From: Blastobasis lacticolella
Lineage: Eukaryota; Arthropoda; Insecta; Lepidoptera; Blastobasidae
Length of the DNA: 64,000 nucleotides
Assembly (NCBI GenBank): GCA_905147135.1
Contig: LR990052.1
Location: 1,309,501-1,373,500, forward strand
Reading direction: 5' to 3'
The notes beneath the pieces are model-generated. The model searched no databases. It was not told the origin of the DNA and saw nothing but the letters and a program-made list of their open reading frames with translations. The number at the start of each line of letters is the position of its first letter. Position 1 is the stretch's first letter. Both the position numbers and the translations under genes were made by a program. Shown here piece after piece: positions 43,223 to 54,903 of this stretch.

Positions 43223-43446
43223 CCCCTTACACTCATGGGTGTCGTACAAGGCGACTAATGTTTTCGAGGCAAAAGATCAAGAGTCTCCGTAGTCGGAAAA
43301 ATGGGCAGCAGCATTTTCCATTGTTATATTTAAACACTGCGATCTCCAACCCGCCTTCCAAGCGTGGAGATTATGGCAATAACCTCCCCTTTCGTGGGAG
43401 AGGCCCTTATTCCTGCAGTGGACTGTTGCGGGCTGTGATGATGATG
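43223..43446 (+). mobile_element. SINE-C copy, 5-prime truncated, with target duplications
   Basis: It begins CCCCTTACACTCATGGGTG and ends in a TGATGATG tail. It is flanked by the 10-bp direct repeat ATGATATATT at 43213-43222 and 43447-43456. Confidence 0.85.
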
Positions 43447-43456
43447 ATGATATATT

Positions 43457-44070
43457 TAAGAGCATGACTCTTGCCCGTGGAGCAATCGCCGCTCTTCTCT
43501 CCTGTCTGCCAACCTCTTCATCGCTTTATAATCCCCGGCGCTCACTTTTTCCTTCACGTCCTTCCAATATTAAAATCTTGGCATTCCTCTTCCTTTTTTT
43601 CCCTCAATATTGCCTTAGAACATTAAGACTTAGTAAAACAACAGATCAAAGTTCATATACCAATATTTTTCTATTGTAAGTGTTCCTCCCACCGATCGTA
43701 AAAACATTATCGCACAGCAATATAGGTGCCCATAACTTCTGCAGGCTGAGGATAAACAATTTCACCTCTAAAACTCGTTATCGTACGCCATAGAGAGTGA
43801 TTCCATAACACTGTTATGGGTAACACGTTATATCTAATAAATCCTTCATGGGGTTAGGGTAAAACAGTCCATTTTGTTATTACGTTCGCGTTTAAATCAA
43901 GAAAACGTACGAGACGTGAGGGTGGCCATGGTTTTCTCAATAGTTTGGATATAGATTGAAAGTGTGACGAGGTTCTTTATACTCGTATTAACGTTGCGTT
44001 ACATATGATAGAAGTGTTCAAAAATCACCATTGATCGTGGATCGACACCAAATAGTGTGTAAATATGTAG
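43457..44070. other. No gene recognised
   Basis: A 71-codon frame at 43464-43679 resembles nothing known. No repeats matched. Confidence 0.45.
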
Positions 44071-44078
44071 TAAGAAAG

Positions 44079-44983
44079 CAGTGGCGTGCCTAGGGGTTCA
44101 GAGTAAGGCAAGCCGAGAGATGAAGTATTTGTAGTTTTTACGGTTATTAAAAATAAATCCATCTTTTTGCCACATTACTGATCAATCCTCACTAATCACT
44201 CTTTAGTTTTATTCTAGCAATATAACTTACGAGAGAGAACAACCAACAATTCAATGAGTTTTGTACACCGATCTATGAAATTGTCTCATAAGCAATTTAC
44301 TAATCTGAGAAATAGGTATAGTAGGAATACCTACATATAAGGAAATAATTTGTTATTTTCTGAGCGATGTTTAAAATATTTACCTTTTCCATGCAAATCA
44401 AAACTTGTGCAGATTTTAAACCATCACAAGGGACTTTACTTCGTCTATTGTCGATCAATCCAATTAAATCACTTTTACTACAAAACACAACAAAAAAATA
44501 ATTACTTATCCGCTCAAACAAAACAATAATGAAGTTGGTACGTATTTCAGCATTCAACAAACGTAGGTACCTACTGCGCATGCGCGAAGTTGCCATTTTT
44601 ACAGATCCGTGTATAACTTCATACGCCAGGCTTAAAGTCTCGTACAATTTACTATATAAACAAACGTATAGTTATATCTCACTATAGGACAGTTTTCATA
44701 TGTAAGAAAGAGACATACCGGCCGGAATCGAAGCCCGCTTACAAGCCAGCGCGTGCGAGCGAGATGACTGACCGAGTCTCAATTTCCTCAACTTGCGTGT
44801 GCGTTCGGATCGTATTTCGTAACCTAGGCGCACGATGGCGCTGCTTTGCGGCGCGGCAGTTTGAAAAGTATTAGGAGCGCGAACTTTAAATAGTTCGCGC
44901 TCGCATTACCTTTAATTTTTTATCGATAATTATTTTTGTAAGGCAATCCCGGCTTTTGGGCTTGTATGACAGTAACGCCACTG
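44079..44983. mobile_element. hAT-like non-autonomous DNA transposon
   Basis: A 905-bp element with short terminal inverted repeats CAGTGGCGT/ACGCCACTG and a perfect 8-bp target duplication TAAGAAAG at 44071-44078 and 44984-44991, the signature of the hAT superfamily. Subterminal GTAAGGCAA occurs near both ends (44103-44111 and 44939-44946 in part). A 115-codon minus frame (44300-44647) shows no transposase motif that I recognise. An 11-bp inverted repeat around TTTAAAT sits at about 44875-44902. Its mobility would depend on a transposase encoded elsewhere. Confidence 0.85.
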
Positions 44984-44991
44984 TAAGAAAG

Positions 44992-45712
44992 CAAGTCTAC
45001 TTATGGAGAAGAGTAATTTCATATATTATTAGTAGCGGTTCCTGGTTGTAAAATATTGGTATTCCTAGTAACTATTATTATTATAAAATTGTGTTTTTGT
45101 TGTTCTGTTAGTCATAGATACATAGACAAGACTTGCACCTACCATTAATGAGTTCTGTGTAGGTGATGCATTATTATTTCATAGATTGCAATTTTATCAA
45201 AAAGAGCCCTGAAAATATAATAAACAGACAAAAGATCGCCATCCATACATGCTAGGCTCAGCCATTCTTTTCAACTTCCAGGCAAGCATGATCTTCGAAC
45301 TCATCGCCGTTTCACGCCAGTATGAGAAAAGGTTATACCACTAAAGTGGAAAAAAACTTACGGACCGCCAGATGGTGAACAGTCACCAGGACCTATGGAC
45401 ATTCGAACGGACAAAGACAATTCCTCCAAAAACGAGAAAAGAAAAACAAACAGACAATCTCTTATATTTTATGTCGATAACACCACTATTTATTATACAG
45501 ATGAAAAAATAATTGTTTTAAATGATCTGTTACCTTCCCCCCAAATTCACTTGTCCCATTATACCTGAAAAGTGTGGTCACCTCTCACGTGCCACATTTA
45601 TTGTAATGTTTACGTTCCGAGCTGCGGAGATTCGTCATCGGCCGAATGAATCACTCGACGCCTCGACTGAGGTGGAGTTAAGAATCTGGTAGACTTGAAA
45701 TATAAGAAATTT
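44992..45712. other. No gene recognised; repeat fragment
   Basis: 45335-45410 is a decayed relative of the repeat at 45713 (AAACTTACGGACCGCCAGAT, then CAGTCACCAGGACC). The rest is unrecognised. Confidence 0.45.
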
Positions 45713-45970
45713 CTGTGGTGACTTTTTTTTTAACCACTAAGGTGGCAAACAAGCTTACGGCCTGCTTGATGGTAAGCAGTCACCGCAGCCTAAGGACGTT
45801 TACAATACCAGGGGCATCACCGACGCGTTGCCGATGTAAAAACCTTTTCACCCCTTTCTTGACGAACTCCATGTCGTACTTACTATCCAGGGAAAACCTC
45901 TCCAGGCAGTTCACTCCACAACTAAGGTTGTGCTTGGGAGAACGTTCCTTTGGACTTATAAATTCTTCCC
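45713..45970 (+). repeat. Interspersed repeat, GGTAAGCAGTCACCGCAGCC family
   Basis: It includes a T-run, CAAGCTTACGGCCTGCTTGA, CACCGACGCGTTGCCGATGT and CAGGCAGTTCACTCCACAAC. Related pieces are at 10790, 45335, 49545, 56150 and 60465. It is widespread and non-coding. Confidence 0.6.
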
Positions 45971-46959
45971 TCCGTGCTCTCTATCAAGATATGAATAACA
46001 ACACAGATCATCGCAGGTGGAGGTAAGTACAGCTTATTCTTAAAATCCAGTCATCATGCCTCCGTAGGGTGATAGGCGGTAGATACATTAAGAATTGCAG
46101 CCACCTCATGTATAGTTAGTCCCTGATCGGTTAACAAAACCGTGTGAGTAATTCGAGCAGCAGTAAGTGGACTCTTTTTATCGATTCTGGCATAAGAAAT
46201 GACCAGCAATCAATAAGTGAAATTGTAGAGCAATAAAAAATATTTTCACAAACATCAGACATTGAAAACTGTATATTTTCAATGATTTTACATACACATT
46301 GGTAGAGAAAATAAGTCATAAACACACAAATTGAATTTTAAACTAATAACTTTATTCTTAAAATAAACAGATTACTTGAAACTTATCAAAATTTCTCCTA
46401 AATAATATTTGGTCTGTCTACAAATTTGCAATGAGTAAGTGGATTTTCTTTGCAAAAAGAATTTTTTTTTTCTTATAGCCATGATGAGAAGTAAAAACGT
46501 TAGTCCCCTCCTCTTGGAGGAATTTATCTGCTTGTGTATAAGTGCAATTTGTATTGCAAAATCTTTTTTTCTGAAAGTTGTCATACTGTGAACTAAAAAC
46601 CTCATTCTCCTCTACCTGTACCTACATCTTTACCCCAATAACTCCTTTATCGCGCATTTAACTGCGAGTTATCAATCGGCGCCTGCGCAGGGTAAGCGCG
46701 GCGCGCGGACGGACTGACGGACTGTCAGCTAACGGTACGGATACAGACGTACGCACGCAAATAAATTATGTATGTATATGTGTGTGTATGGATGTGTATG
46801 GATTGATAGCCTCAAAACTCTAATTATATATCTACGCATTTATAAAGATCTATATTTAATGGCAAACAACTTCGTCCGTACAAACCTTATTTATTTATTT
46901 ATATCAGTCTGAATCATCCCACTGCTGGGCAAAGGCCTCAAACCTTACTCAGATAAAAT
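45971..46959. other. No gene recognised
   Basis: Mostly A+T-rich. A GC-rich patch at 46650-46760 is followed by GTATGTATAT-type simple sequence at 46765-46805. No coding region. Confidence 0.45.
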
Positions 46960-47160
46960 GTAATCTATACATAGGTAATTATTAATTAATTTAGGTAACT
47001 TCTTCTAATCTACGCAACGGAATTAGATGAAGTTTATATCACCGGTTAGAAAAAAATGTCTGGAAGGTTTATATGTATAATCCATGGTATAATATTGTAA
47101 AGAAAGCCAAAAAATCTGTGCAAAGCCGTGGCAGGTCACCAGTATATTCAATGAATCCAA
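46960..47160 (+). repeat. Dispersed repeat, TATAAAACAAAGTCGC family, right part
   Basis: CTACGCAACGGAATTAGATG, GGTTTATATGTATAATCCAT and CAAAGCCGTGGCAGGTCACC match the middle and right end of the family at 11096. Confidence 0.55.
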
Positions 47161-47375
47161 GTACAAACAGTTAAATCTATAAACATAACATAACTAATTC
47201 ATCCAATTTCGTATACCAACTATTACATACTTGACGTTAATTATTTGTGTAAGAATTTTGTATTACCTTCGACTTCAACAGTTGGTCATCATTAAAATTG
47301 CATGGATTACTTGATACATAATCAAGATGATGATACTGGCACAGGTCACGACTTATCACATAACGAGGTAATTGG

Positions 47376-47690
47376 TCGACTTGACATTAATGTCCCAGTT
47401 GTGCTCTCGCGCGCCAGTGCCCGGGATCCGCCTTGACCATGACCCAACATTTGGAAGATCAGGTATTACAACTGAGCGACTGCCATTTGACCTCTGTGAC
47501 CTTGTTAACAGAGGAATGTTATCCGAATGTAACATCGTTAAACATTCAGTCGCCTCAATGTACCATTTACCCTCACCGCAAGAGCATCGGTTAGTGTTCA
47601 ACTAATGGACATAACTCAGAAAGGAGTCATTGGTACATGGCGGCAGTGTGGCTTGAACCCGCTTCTCTATAATAATTCACCTTTTGAAAG
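47376..47690 (-). mobile_element. SINE-B copy, reversed, head decayed
   Basis: The plus strand begins GGTCGACTTGACATTAATGT and runs to CATGGCGGCAGTGTGGCTTG and CCCGCTTCTC. The distal part of the tRNA-like head is lost. Confidence 0.8.
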
Positions 47691-48242
47691 AATTCTGACA
47701 CCTGCGGTTTACAAACACACTTAAATACCACCCTACCCTACCCGATTCTGACCGCGAACACGCCCGCGCCCGCAGACTCTAAAGTGACAAACAACCGACT
47801 GTTAATTTGGAGAATTAACTTGTATCCTTACTTCGTCAGTCTACTCGTGACTATGACACATGCAACTGCGTCGAAATATCGAGGTAAAAACAATGAACAT
47901 AATTTTGTTTTCCCACACTGCACGCGTTTCAATCACACCGCCTGCCCGTCTAGTCGGGCGCGCGTTGCGCTGACGCCTGCGGTCCACAAACACACGTAAA
48001 TAAATATAAACTCATTTTTGTTGATAATGAATCGCATTTAATGGCTGCAACTGCGTTTGATTGCGGTCGTAAATACGCTTTAGCCCGTCCGTTGTAATTG
48101 TTTTTAATTATTACCGCGTGACGTGTGTTTTGCTGGTTGCGGTGGCGATTTTGTGGCGATTTTCCATTTTTTTTGGCGGCTCGTTGGGTTCTTGTTGGTG
48201 GCGTTTGCGTAATTTGTGTTGTTAATTAGCTTATTATGTCGA
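47691..48242. other. No gene recognised
   Basis: ACACCTGCGGTTTACAAACACACTTAAATA (47699-47728) is partly repeated at 47970-48000. No coding region is supported. Confidence 0.4.
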
Positions 48243-48375
48243 AAGAGCGTCGGTGGCCTAATGGTGCTTTGCCTAAATTTAAGGATCCAACGCTTGGGTG
48301 GCGGGTTCGATCACACAATCGAGACGGCTGTTGTCTGTTCTGTGACTGCTGTGTGTCTGGTTTACGTAAATAACC
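48243..48375 (+). repeat. tRNA-like SINE head
   Basis: AGAGCGTCGGTGGCCTAATG followed by a GGGTTCGATCAC B-box-like motif at about 48302-48313. It is related to the SINE-B head, but the body differs after about 48330. Confidence 0.5.
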
Positions 48376-48657
48376 TCAAGATATTAGTGATCTTGTACTA
48401 AACCCACCGATTCTCAACCTCATCCCGTTCAATTCCGTCAACTCCATCGGTTGGCATATTCTATGGTTAGAGTGCCATGAACTTATCAGACCCGGTGGCC
48501 CATGCTGGAACTGAGCGTGGCCATTTTGAAGTGTCATCTCAATCCAACAGCAGAGACGCTGTCTCCTAGTCAGATTAGTTTGTTGCACTATACAATAATA
48601 GACATTTCTTAGTCACAACTATAGAATGGGAACCATAACGATAACGTGGCTACGTTA
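48376..48657. other. Spacer, no gene recognised
   Basis: Nothing supported. Confidence 0.4.
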
Positions 48658-48770
48658 GGCGCTGTCCTAATTGGCAACGGTCGTGTGACCATGGTCGTAC
48701 GACCAATAGAAGACCTCAAAACCGCCCGTCGCACGAGCGTCACATGAGAGTTGCCAATTAGGACACCGCC
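48658..48770. mobile_element. 113-bp inverted-repeat element
   Basis: The arms 48658-48678 and 48750-48770 are 21-bp inverse copies with one mismatch (GGCGCTGTCCTAATTGGCAA type), with a GC-rich core between them. No clear target duplication and no second copy in the window, so MITE status is tentative. Confidence 0.5.
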
Positions 48771-49544
48771 AGACTAGACTATTCTGTGGAGTGACAAAAC
48801 CTCTGAAACTTCCCAAAAATCATAATTACATGAGATAATCTAGACATCAACGTCGATCAACCCGCATGAGGCCAAACCTCAAATTAAACTTGGAATCAAT
48901 TAAACACCGCACATTAAAGCCACTATCAATAACCCGTTAATGAAAGCACAAAGGGCGCGCCAATTCAAAATGGCGCGTAGCATCCATTATATTATCTGCA
49001 CAATAAAATTGGTGGCGTTCTAAATTTCCAAAATTTATTTATTTATTGCCTTTATAATACGTCCGAGTATATATCACGCGGCTGTCATACTGGCGGGCGA
49101 TAATGCAAAATTTGAGCACACGGAATGGTGTGGAGTCGCCTTGTCTGGGAAATAATTTTGACCCCATCAGCCGTTGAGACCTTAAAATCTAAAAAGAAGT
49201 TATGTCTGATAGATAGAGGGTCTGCTAACTAAACAGCTAGTTCCAGCCAATAGCAGACAACACATTTATAAATAACTAAAGATGTGATTATCTATAGATC
49301 TGTTAATTCGTTGTCAGTAAAAATAACGGTTCTGTATTTGTCAGTTCGTTGAATATTGAAACCGGATTTTAGATAGACAGATAAATATATTGCTCACATA
49401 AGAATCACATAATTACATTACAAATGAAAGAAAACCTGAAGTAACTGTGGGCAAACGCCACTATTATTTTGGAGTTACTTACCTATTACGATTACTTACC
49501 AATAGGTAATAACCAATTCTTTTTATTGTCATAACGCTTGAATT
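48771..49544. other. No gene recognised
   Basis: No supported gene. A small inverted repeat around AATAGGTAA lies at about 49486-49511. Confidence 0.45.
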
Positions 49545-49760
49545 TGACCCAGCTCACCTGATGGAAAGCGACGATGAGGTCGAAGATGTAGCATGCGTGC
49601 CTAGAAGATACCTATTCACTCTTGACTAGAAGACCCCAAGGTTATACTTATCGGGGAACAGTGCCTTAGGCAGAGAGTTCCAGACATTTGCAGTGCGCAT
49701 AAGAAAAGAGGATGTAAAATGCTGAGTACGAGATGGTGGGGACGTCTACCATATATAGAT
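49545..49760 (+). repeat. Interspersed repeat remnant
   Basis: CACCTGATGGAAAGCGACGA, AGTGCCTTAGGCAGAGAGTT and CAGTGCGCATAAGAAAAGAG are typical blocks of the family at 10790 and 45713. Confidence 0.5.
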
Positions 49761-50600
49761 GACGATATTTTGTCCCGCTCGTTGTTCGATAATAATTACT
49801 TACTTATCTACGATAGAGATTAAAAAACCAAACCAGCGACTCCACAGCACCCCTATCCCTTCCCGCCAGCCCGCCGAAGTACAGCAGTAACGAGAGGCGT
49901 CACAATAATTCTCCAACATGACAATGCTTTAATGTGTTTGATTCATTCCCCACAAAATGAGGTTATCATTTGCAGCGCTGCGCCCGCGCCGCTTGTAATG
50001 AATTCCGTCATGTGACGGCGGACCTCGATTGAGTTATTAGTTTTTAGTGGCTATCTAGCGATGCGATGCGATAACTCTTTATTGCATAATAGATGAACAT
50101 ACAGGATTTATTTGTAGATGAAAATATAATGTACTAGCCGTTCTCAGCGGTTTTCACCCGCGCGCAGGTCGCATATTGGTAAAGATTCAAATTACCCGCA
50201 GGAACCTATTGTTTGCACGGGAAAAAGTGCTACTTTTTACTTTTTATTTATTATTTAGTGAAAAATTCAAACATTCGCAATATTGACACTCTATTGATAA
50301 CTAGAGTATGGGTATTACTATGTACGCAACATCCATATATGCAATTGCCCCAATTAAATTATGACCCGCTGTAGAACCTTTTTACAGTGTCATAAGGATT
50401 ATCCTTATCTGGATAAAGATATCTGGCAATGCGTTGTCACTATGATATTTTCTATAAAAAGTTAAACAGTGACTCACGATTCAGTTGATTCAATAATATT
50501 TTGTCACACAACATCTAAACATTTACGTCACTTTAAATTTTTATTCATTTTATTTATTCGTATGGCAAAAATACAATATACGAGAAACACATTCAACTAC
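49761..50600. other. No gene recognised
   Basis: A GC-rich patch at 49840-50040 appears single-copy. A repeat end (GCGGTTTTCACCCGCGCG) is near 50148-50165. No coding region. Confidence 0.4.
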
Positions 50601-50720
50601 AATCAAGCGAAGTCAGCCATTCCAGGTTGTGCACGGGCAGACCGACGTTCTGTGGGTATCTTAAACCTCTATATCGCTACAAAGTGGATTTTTTCTTTCA
50701 CTCAATGACAAATATCATTG
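50601..50720 (+). repeat. Repeat paralogous to the LTR element's insertion site
   Basis: GTGCACGGGCAGACCGACGT, then CTGTGGGTATCTTAAACC and CGCTACAAAGTGGATTTTTT align with 15262-15299 joined to 21973-22013. The copy here is uninterrupted, so it shows the empty form of the site. Confidence 0.75.
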
Positions 50721-51629
50721 TAGGTTAATGTTGGTACAATCTGAATATAATAATGCAAGTATTATCTATACTATCTCTTGATATCTCTGAACATCAACGA
50801 ATCCTAGTAATTAAACTCCTTGGCGCCCAACCCGTCTCCTCACATTATACTCATACAAAAAACGGCACCTCCATACATCATACGAACGCTGATGCCGCCC
50901 AAACTTATCCTGGAAACTTTTCACCCGGGACACCTTGAGGCCATTAGGGCCTTAATGACTGCTTGTAAATTGGCCATAACTCAGGCCAGGCCGTAAATAA
51001 CTGTTGGCCCCTGATAAGGGCCCTGCTGAGTTGTCGCGAACGTCCGAACATGTCTATCTTAGTTTAGCATGTGCAGGATTTATGTGGGCCCTCATTTATG
51101 TAGTGGAGGGTAGCTGTTAATTCCGTTTGGGGGTTTGGCCTCGGTCGGAGTCGATGGGGCTGTATTTAGGCCAGGAATGGATGAGGGATGGCGCTTTGAG
51201 ACATTGTCGCGAATATACATAGACATATACAGCACTTTATTTGGTTGCACACATTACATCCTTAACCTTTAAGATGAGTACAGTAAATTATAATTATTTA
51301 ATAATTCGTTTGATACAAAATGTAATCGAACACAAAAAATATTCACTGATCGGATTAGTAATGTTCTAAAAAGTAACTCATCTTGATTTTCCTCTTGGCG
51401 TTGTGTCCCGGTTGCGCTCCCGCACGGCACGCGAGGGCCCAGGGACCGCCTCTAAAAAGTACCCATAGTTCTAAAAAAAATTAAATGTATGAAAACACTT
51501 GTGGATATTATGTGAGGCTAGGGAGTTATGTCAGAACAAAGTAAGGTGACCGTCCATAATATCTACCTACCCCATCTGCGGGACGGAGGCGTCAGCTTTA
51601 TGTATGTATGAAATGAAGTCATTCCTCTG
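50721..51629. other. No gene recognised; GC-rich patch
   Basis: 50815-51200 is GC-richer and apparently single-copy, without a supported frame. 51395-51450 is a short SINE-B tail fragment in reverse orientation (GGCGTTGTGTCCCGGTTGCG). Confidence 0.4.
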
Positions 51630-51790
51630 CGCTACAATGGGGTTCTTCAAAGGGCATGTCTACAGATACCTCAACGGCCGGCACCGCATCCGCTATCCTT
51701 AGTGATGACGGTGGCTACTTTCAATCAACTGGACCATCCGTCTGTGTGCCTTGCAACGCAATCAAGCAAGCTGGCCTGCTAAAACGAGAT
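51630..51790 (+). repeat. Interspersed repeat, GGGGTTCTTCAAAAAGCATG family
   Basis: ATGGGGTTCTTCAAAGGGCA, GATGACGGTGGCTACTTTCA and CAACTGGACCATCCGTCTGT match 26885-27000 with a divergent middle. Confidence 0.6.
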
Positions 51791-51925
51791 CACTGCACTA
51801 GACACCTGCAACACCTGGGTAGCCGCGAATACGTTGACGTTCTTTACGTAACAGCATTCTAAATACTTGAAATGTAACTTGCTCAATGAGTTTTGCATTA
51901 TGAGTATTGTGATGTCAAAATAAAT

Positions 51926-51959
51926 AATGTCTATGTCTATGTTTATGTCTATGTCTATG
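51926..51959. repeat. TCTATG microsatellite
   Basis: Five to six TCTATG units with one TTTATG variant. A shorter run is at 25750-25767. Confidence 0.85.
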
Positions 51960-52547
51960 AATAACTTTTGTCAAGATTTTACGCACTGCTCGCAAACATT
52001 ATAAACCGGAGGAAAACGTTCTCCCACAACCAAAACCCAACCTTTAGGAATAGAGGAGAACAAATTTAAATAATGGAAAAAGAACAGAAAAATTTCTTGG
52101 GTTGGGTGGGTTCCCCACCAAGCTAGGCAAACCCAGTCAAGCAAGGCAAGAAAGCGAAGCCGGGATTGACTCCTCGGATAGTGATGATAAAGAAATTGAA
52201 ATTGAAATTGATGACGATTCTAAATAAGAATAAAATTTTAAGCGATCGCACTGCTCGAAAATTGTTTAAACCAAACGCCCAACCCCAACCACAACCAGCC
52301 AACCCCCAACCCCACACAGCGAAAGAAACAAACAAACAATTACGTAACACAGCTAACCGGGCGAAATTAGCAATTACTTAGCTGAAATCTTCTGCACCGC
52401 GCCATTATCTCGGCCGGCCGTAACTCGCTGCTAACTGTTATTGCCATCATTGCGCGCTTGATTTAAACAAGACGTTATGCCGAGGCCCGCTCGTCAGTCG
52501 GCCGACAGGGATGCGGTAAGCTGCGACGGTATTGGAGAGGCACAACG
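51960..52547. other. No gene recognised
   Basis: 52265-52330 is a CCAAC-rich low-complexity stretch. 52385-52540 is GC-rich and may be single-copy. No coding region is supported. Confidence 0.4.
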
Positions 52548-53485
52548 CCATACACTGAGCGTTAAAAAATGAGCGCATAAATTTGCTACAATACTGTTAC
52601 ACTGAGCGTTTTAGGGTAAAGTTTTTGATATTCTAAGCGTTTTTTGGCAACAAATTTACGACGCAAAGCGTTATTGGCTCGATTTTTACAAGATAATCGT
52701 TTTAAGGCACAGTCAATCATTTAATATATATCAATCAATGGCGGTCCAATAGGACCTGAAGAATAATATCATTGAGACGGCTACCGCTCAGAGAAATGAA
52801 GAAAGCCGATGAGCAAAATCATTTTTATGGAATTTTCATACATTTTTTACTATCCGGTATCCGGCCGGATAGTAAATTAAGGCCGGATAGGCCGGATACC
52901 AGATAGCAACCGGATATCCGTTTCATCTCTAGTAATTATACACTGAGTGTTTTAGGGCAAAATTTTTACTATATTAGGCGCTTTTAGGCAAAAAAATTTC
53001 TACGCTAAGCGTTTTTGACATAATTTTTACAATTATAAGCATTTTAAGGCACAGTCTCTTGCGAGCGAGGACAAGGGATTCTAGGATCCAGGATTTGGCA
53101 TTTAATTACAGTGGAGCGTCCGTGACCCTGTTCACACGGGAACCTGACCAGATTCGATCCTAGTTACACATTAAGTCGCCTGAATGTGCAGGTTGTATCA
53201 TGACGTTTTCTCTCGCCGTAAGAGCATCGGTTAGTGTTCAAATAAAGTATAGAAAAGAGTCATTGGCGTTACCCAGTACCTCCGGGCGGGCACATACTTA
53301 CTTTTTGGGTAAAATTTTTTACAACGCTAAACGTCTTTGATAAAAAATTTACAATTCTAAGCGTTTAGGTACATTTAATCTTTGAAAATGTATGAATCAA
53401 TAAATGTGCGTTGCTTTAAACAAGACATAATTAATACTACATTGATAGTTTAGGTAGATTTTTACTACACTAAGCGTTTTCTCCT
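52548..53485. repeat. Decayed minisatellite (CTAAGCGTTTT units) broken by insertions
   Basis: Units of about 35-40 bp (ACACTGAGCGTTTTAGGGTA, then a TTTTTACA-type spacer) occur at 52548-52705, 52928-53058, 53295-53370 and 53459-53485. Both of the first two blocks end TTTTAAGGCACAGTC. The gaps hold a CCGGATA-rich segment (52706-52927, ending CATCTCTA, a motif typical of some hAT ends) and a SINE-B fragment. Confidence 0.65.
53059..53285 (-). mobile_element. SINE-B copy, partial, reversed
   Basis: GGATCCAGGATTTGGCATTT, GAACCTGACCAGATTCGATC and GTAAGAGCATCGGTTAGTGT follow the inverse order of the family body. Both ends are incomplete. It lies inside the CTAAGCGTTTT minisatellite. Confidence 0.75.
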
Positions 53486-53691
53486 CTCATGTCAACGTCG
53501 ACATATACAGAGTGATTGTCGCAGGTGGCAGCTGCCATCTTCGAACAAGATCTGTCATTGAATTAAATTAACTTTATTCGTTTTGTTTTTATGCATTATT
53601 TACTCAAATGAGAATTCGATGAAAAATACCGTATCTATTTCGTAGCCTAAGCTTTCATTAGTTTATGTATAATAGAATAATTGATTTGTAT

Positions 53692-53775
53692 GAATTAAAT
53701 CACTTTTTGTACACTAGTTCCACTTTAATTCATAATAATGGAGTTCCATCATGAAGTGACAACACAAAGTGTTAA
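53692..53775. repeat. Short copy of the 11319 repeat
   Basis: It shares TTGTACACTAGTTCCACT and ATGGAGTTCCATCATGAAGT. The middle of the 11319 copy is absent here. Confidence 0.65.
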
Positions 53776-54157
53776 ATTGATTTGTACCTAAATTAAATAA
53801 AATGTAAAAATTAAAAAATCTAAACCCAAAAAAGTGCCTCATCCACCCTCTCATACAGCGTGCAGATCTAGCCACGAAGGCTGCGCGTCACTTTGATATA
53901 CTGAGATAAAGAAGTTCATTACTTTGAATGACCGTGGAAGCACCTTTACATTCTGCTTTGTTCTCCCTCAAGAGACACTATCGTCGGCTTATTTATATTA
54001 TTTGGAAATGGAACATAAGCTTTGGTGGGTTTAAACAAAAGATCATGCCGCGTGGCTGTAGTTACATTGAATGCTCGGGCTACAATGGTTGGAATTCTTG
54101 TCATACAGAGTTTGACTTGTGTACCTATTTCACTAAGAAACCGAAAGAAAGAGTCAA
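53776..54157. other. No gene recognised
   Basis: A 105-codon frame at 53928-54245 runs into SINE-A and resembles nothing known upstream of it. Confidence 0.4.
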
Positions 54158-54368
54158 TGACGACCTGAGTGGTTCAGTGGTCTGCCACGCAAGAGGTCCC
54201 GGGTTCGATTCCCGGCCGGGCAGAAATTCAAATGATGAATTTTAATTTCTGTTACGGGTCTATAATAAATATGTATTTAAAAGTATTTAAGTAGTATATC
54301 AGTTATCTAGCACCCATATTACAAGCTTTGCTTAGTTTGGGGTTAGATGGCGCTGTGTGAATTTGAAC
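54158..54368 (+). mobile_element. SINE-A copy, best preserved
   Basis: CGACCTGAGTGGTTCAGTGG (A-box region), GGGTTCGATTCCCGGCCGGG (B-box region), TTAATTTCTGTTACGGGTCT, then the 3-prime block to GGCGCTGTGTGAATTTG. The tRNA-like head is clear, so transcription by Pol III from internal boxes is expected for the family. Confidence 0.9.
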
Positions 54369-54660
54369 TCGACGATTTCTTTTCTTTTTTTTTTCTTTAA
54401 GAAGTAATGCATTATGTAGGTGTACTTAGAATCGTATACGTTTTTTACGTATTAACAAAATTAAATGCACTTGCTGATGTTGCCTCTAAAAATGTGAAAC
54501 AATAACTAAAGCTTTTCTTTCACTATTAGTAGTACTAATAGTAGTGGGCACAATACAGAGACCCCAGTCGAGCCAATTTGTAGATTTTTTTTTAAATATT
54601 CATCATGTCTCAGTATTCCCAGCGAGAAACCTTAGTCAACCTCCCTTCGCTAACGGTATT
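54369..54660. other. Spacer with a 10-bp palindrome
   Basis: 54522-54542 is a perfect inverted repeat around one G (ACTATTAGTA and its inverse). Nothing else is supported. Confidence 0.45.
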
Positions 54661-54672
54661 ACGAGGCACAGT

Positions 54673-54903
54673 TTTTTTTTTTTTTTTTTTTTGTTCCCAA
54701 CGCAAAGGAAATGGGCACCCTCCGGTATAGCGGTTGGGAGGGAGGAGGTGAACTCTCATGAGTACCAGCCGGCCGGCCGGACTGGTTATGCACGACTCGC
54801 CAAAAGAAACCTAGGCGCATACGTACTAAACACCCCCTGGGAACACCTGTAGCCATAAGGGCCTTTCAGGTTTCATCGGATGCTACACCCCGTAGGGACG
54901 GGG
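54673..54903 (-). mobile_element. Poly(A)-tailed LINE 3-prime end with perfect target duplications
   Basis: A 231-bp insertion. The minus strand ends in a run of about 21 A (plus-strand T-run 54672-54692). It is flanked by the 12-bp perfect repeat ACGAGGCACAGT at 54661-54672 and 54904-54915. No complete coding domain remains. The segment is probably a 3-prime UTR of a poly(A)-type non-LTR retrotransposon (R1 or jockey type is a guess). The long pure A-run and perfect duplication suggest a recent event. Confidence 0.85.

Noticed and set aside
44300..44647. 115-codon minus-strand frame inside the hAT-like element
   Set aside because: No transposase motif (BED finger, catalytic residues, dimerisation domain) could be recognised, so it is not called as a gene.
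53928..54245. 105-codon plus-strand frame
   Set aside because: Its last third is SINE-A sequence and the first part resembles nothing known; no host exon can be supported.
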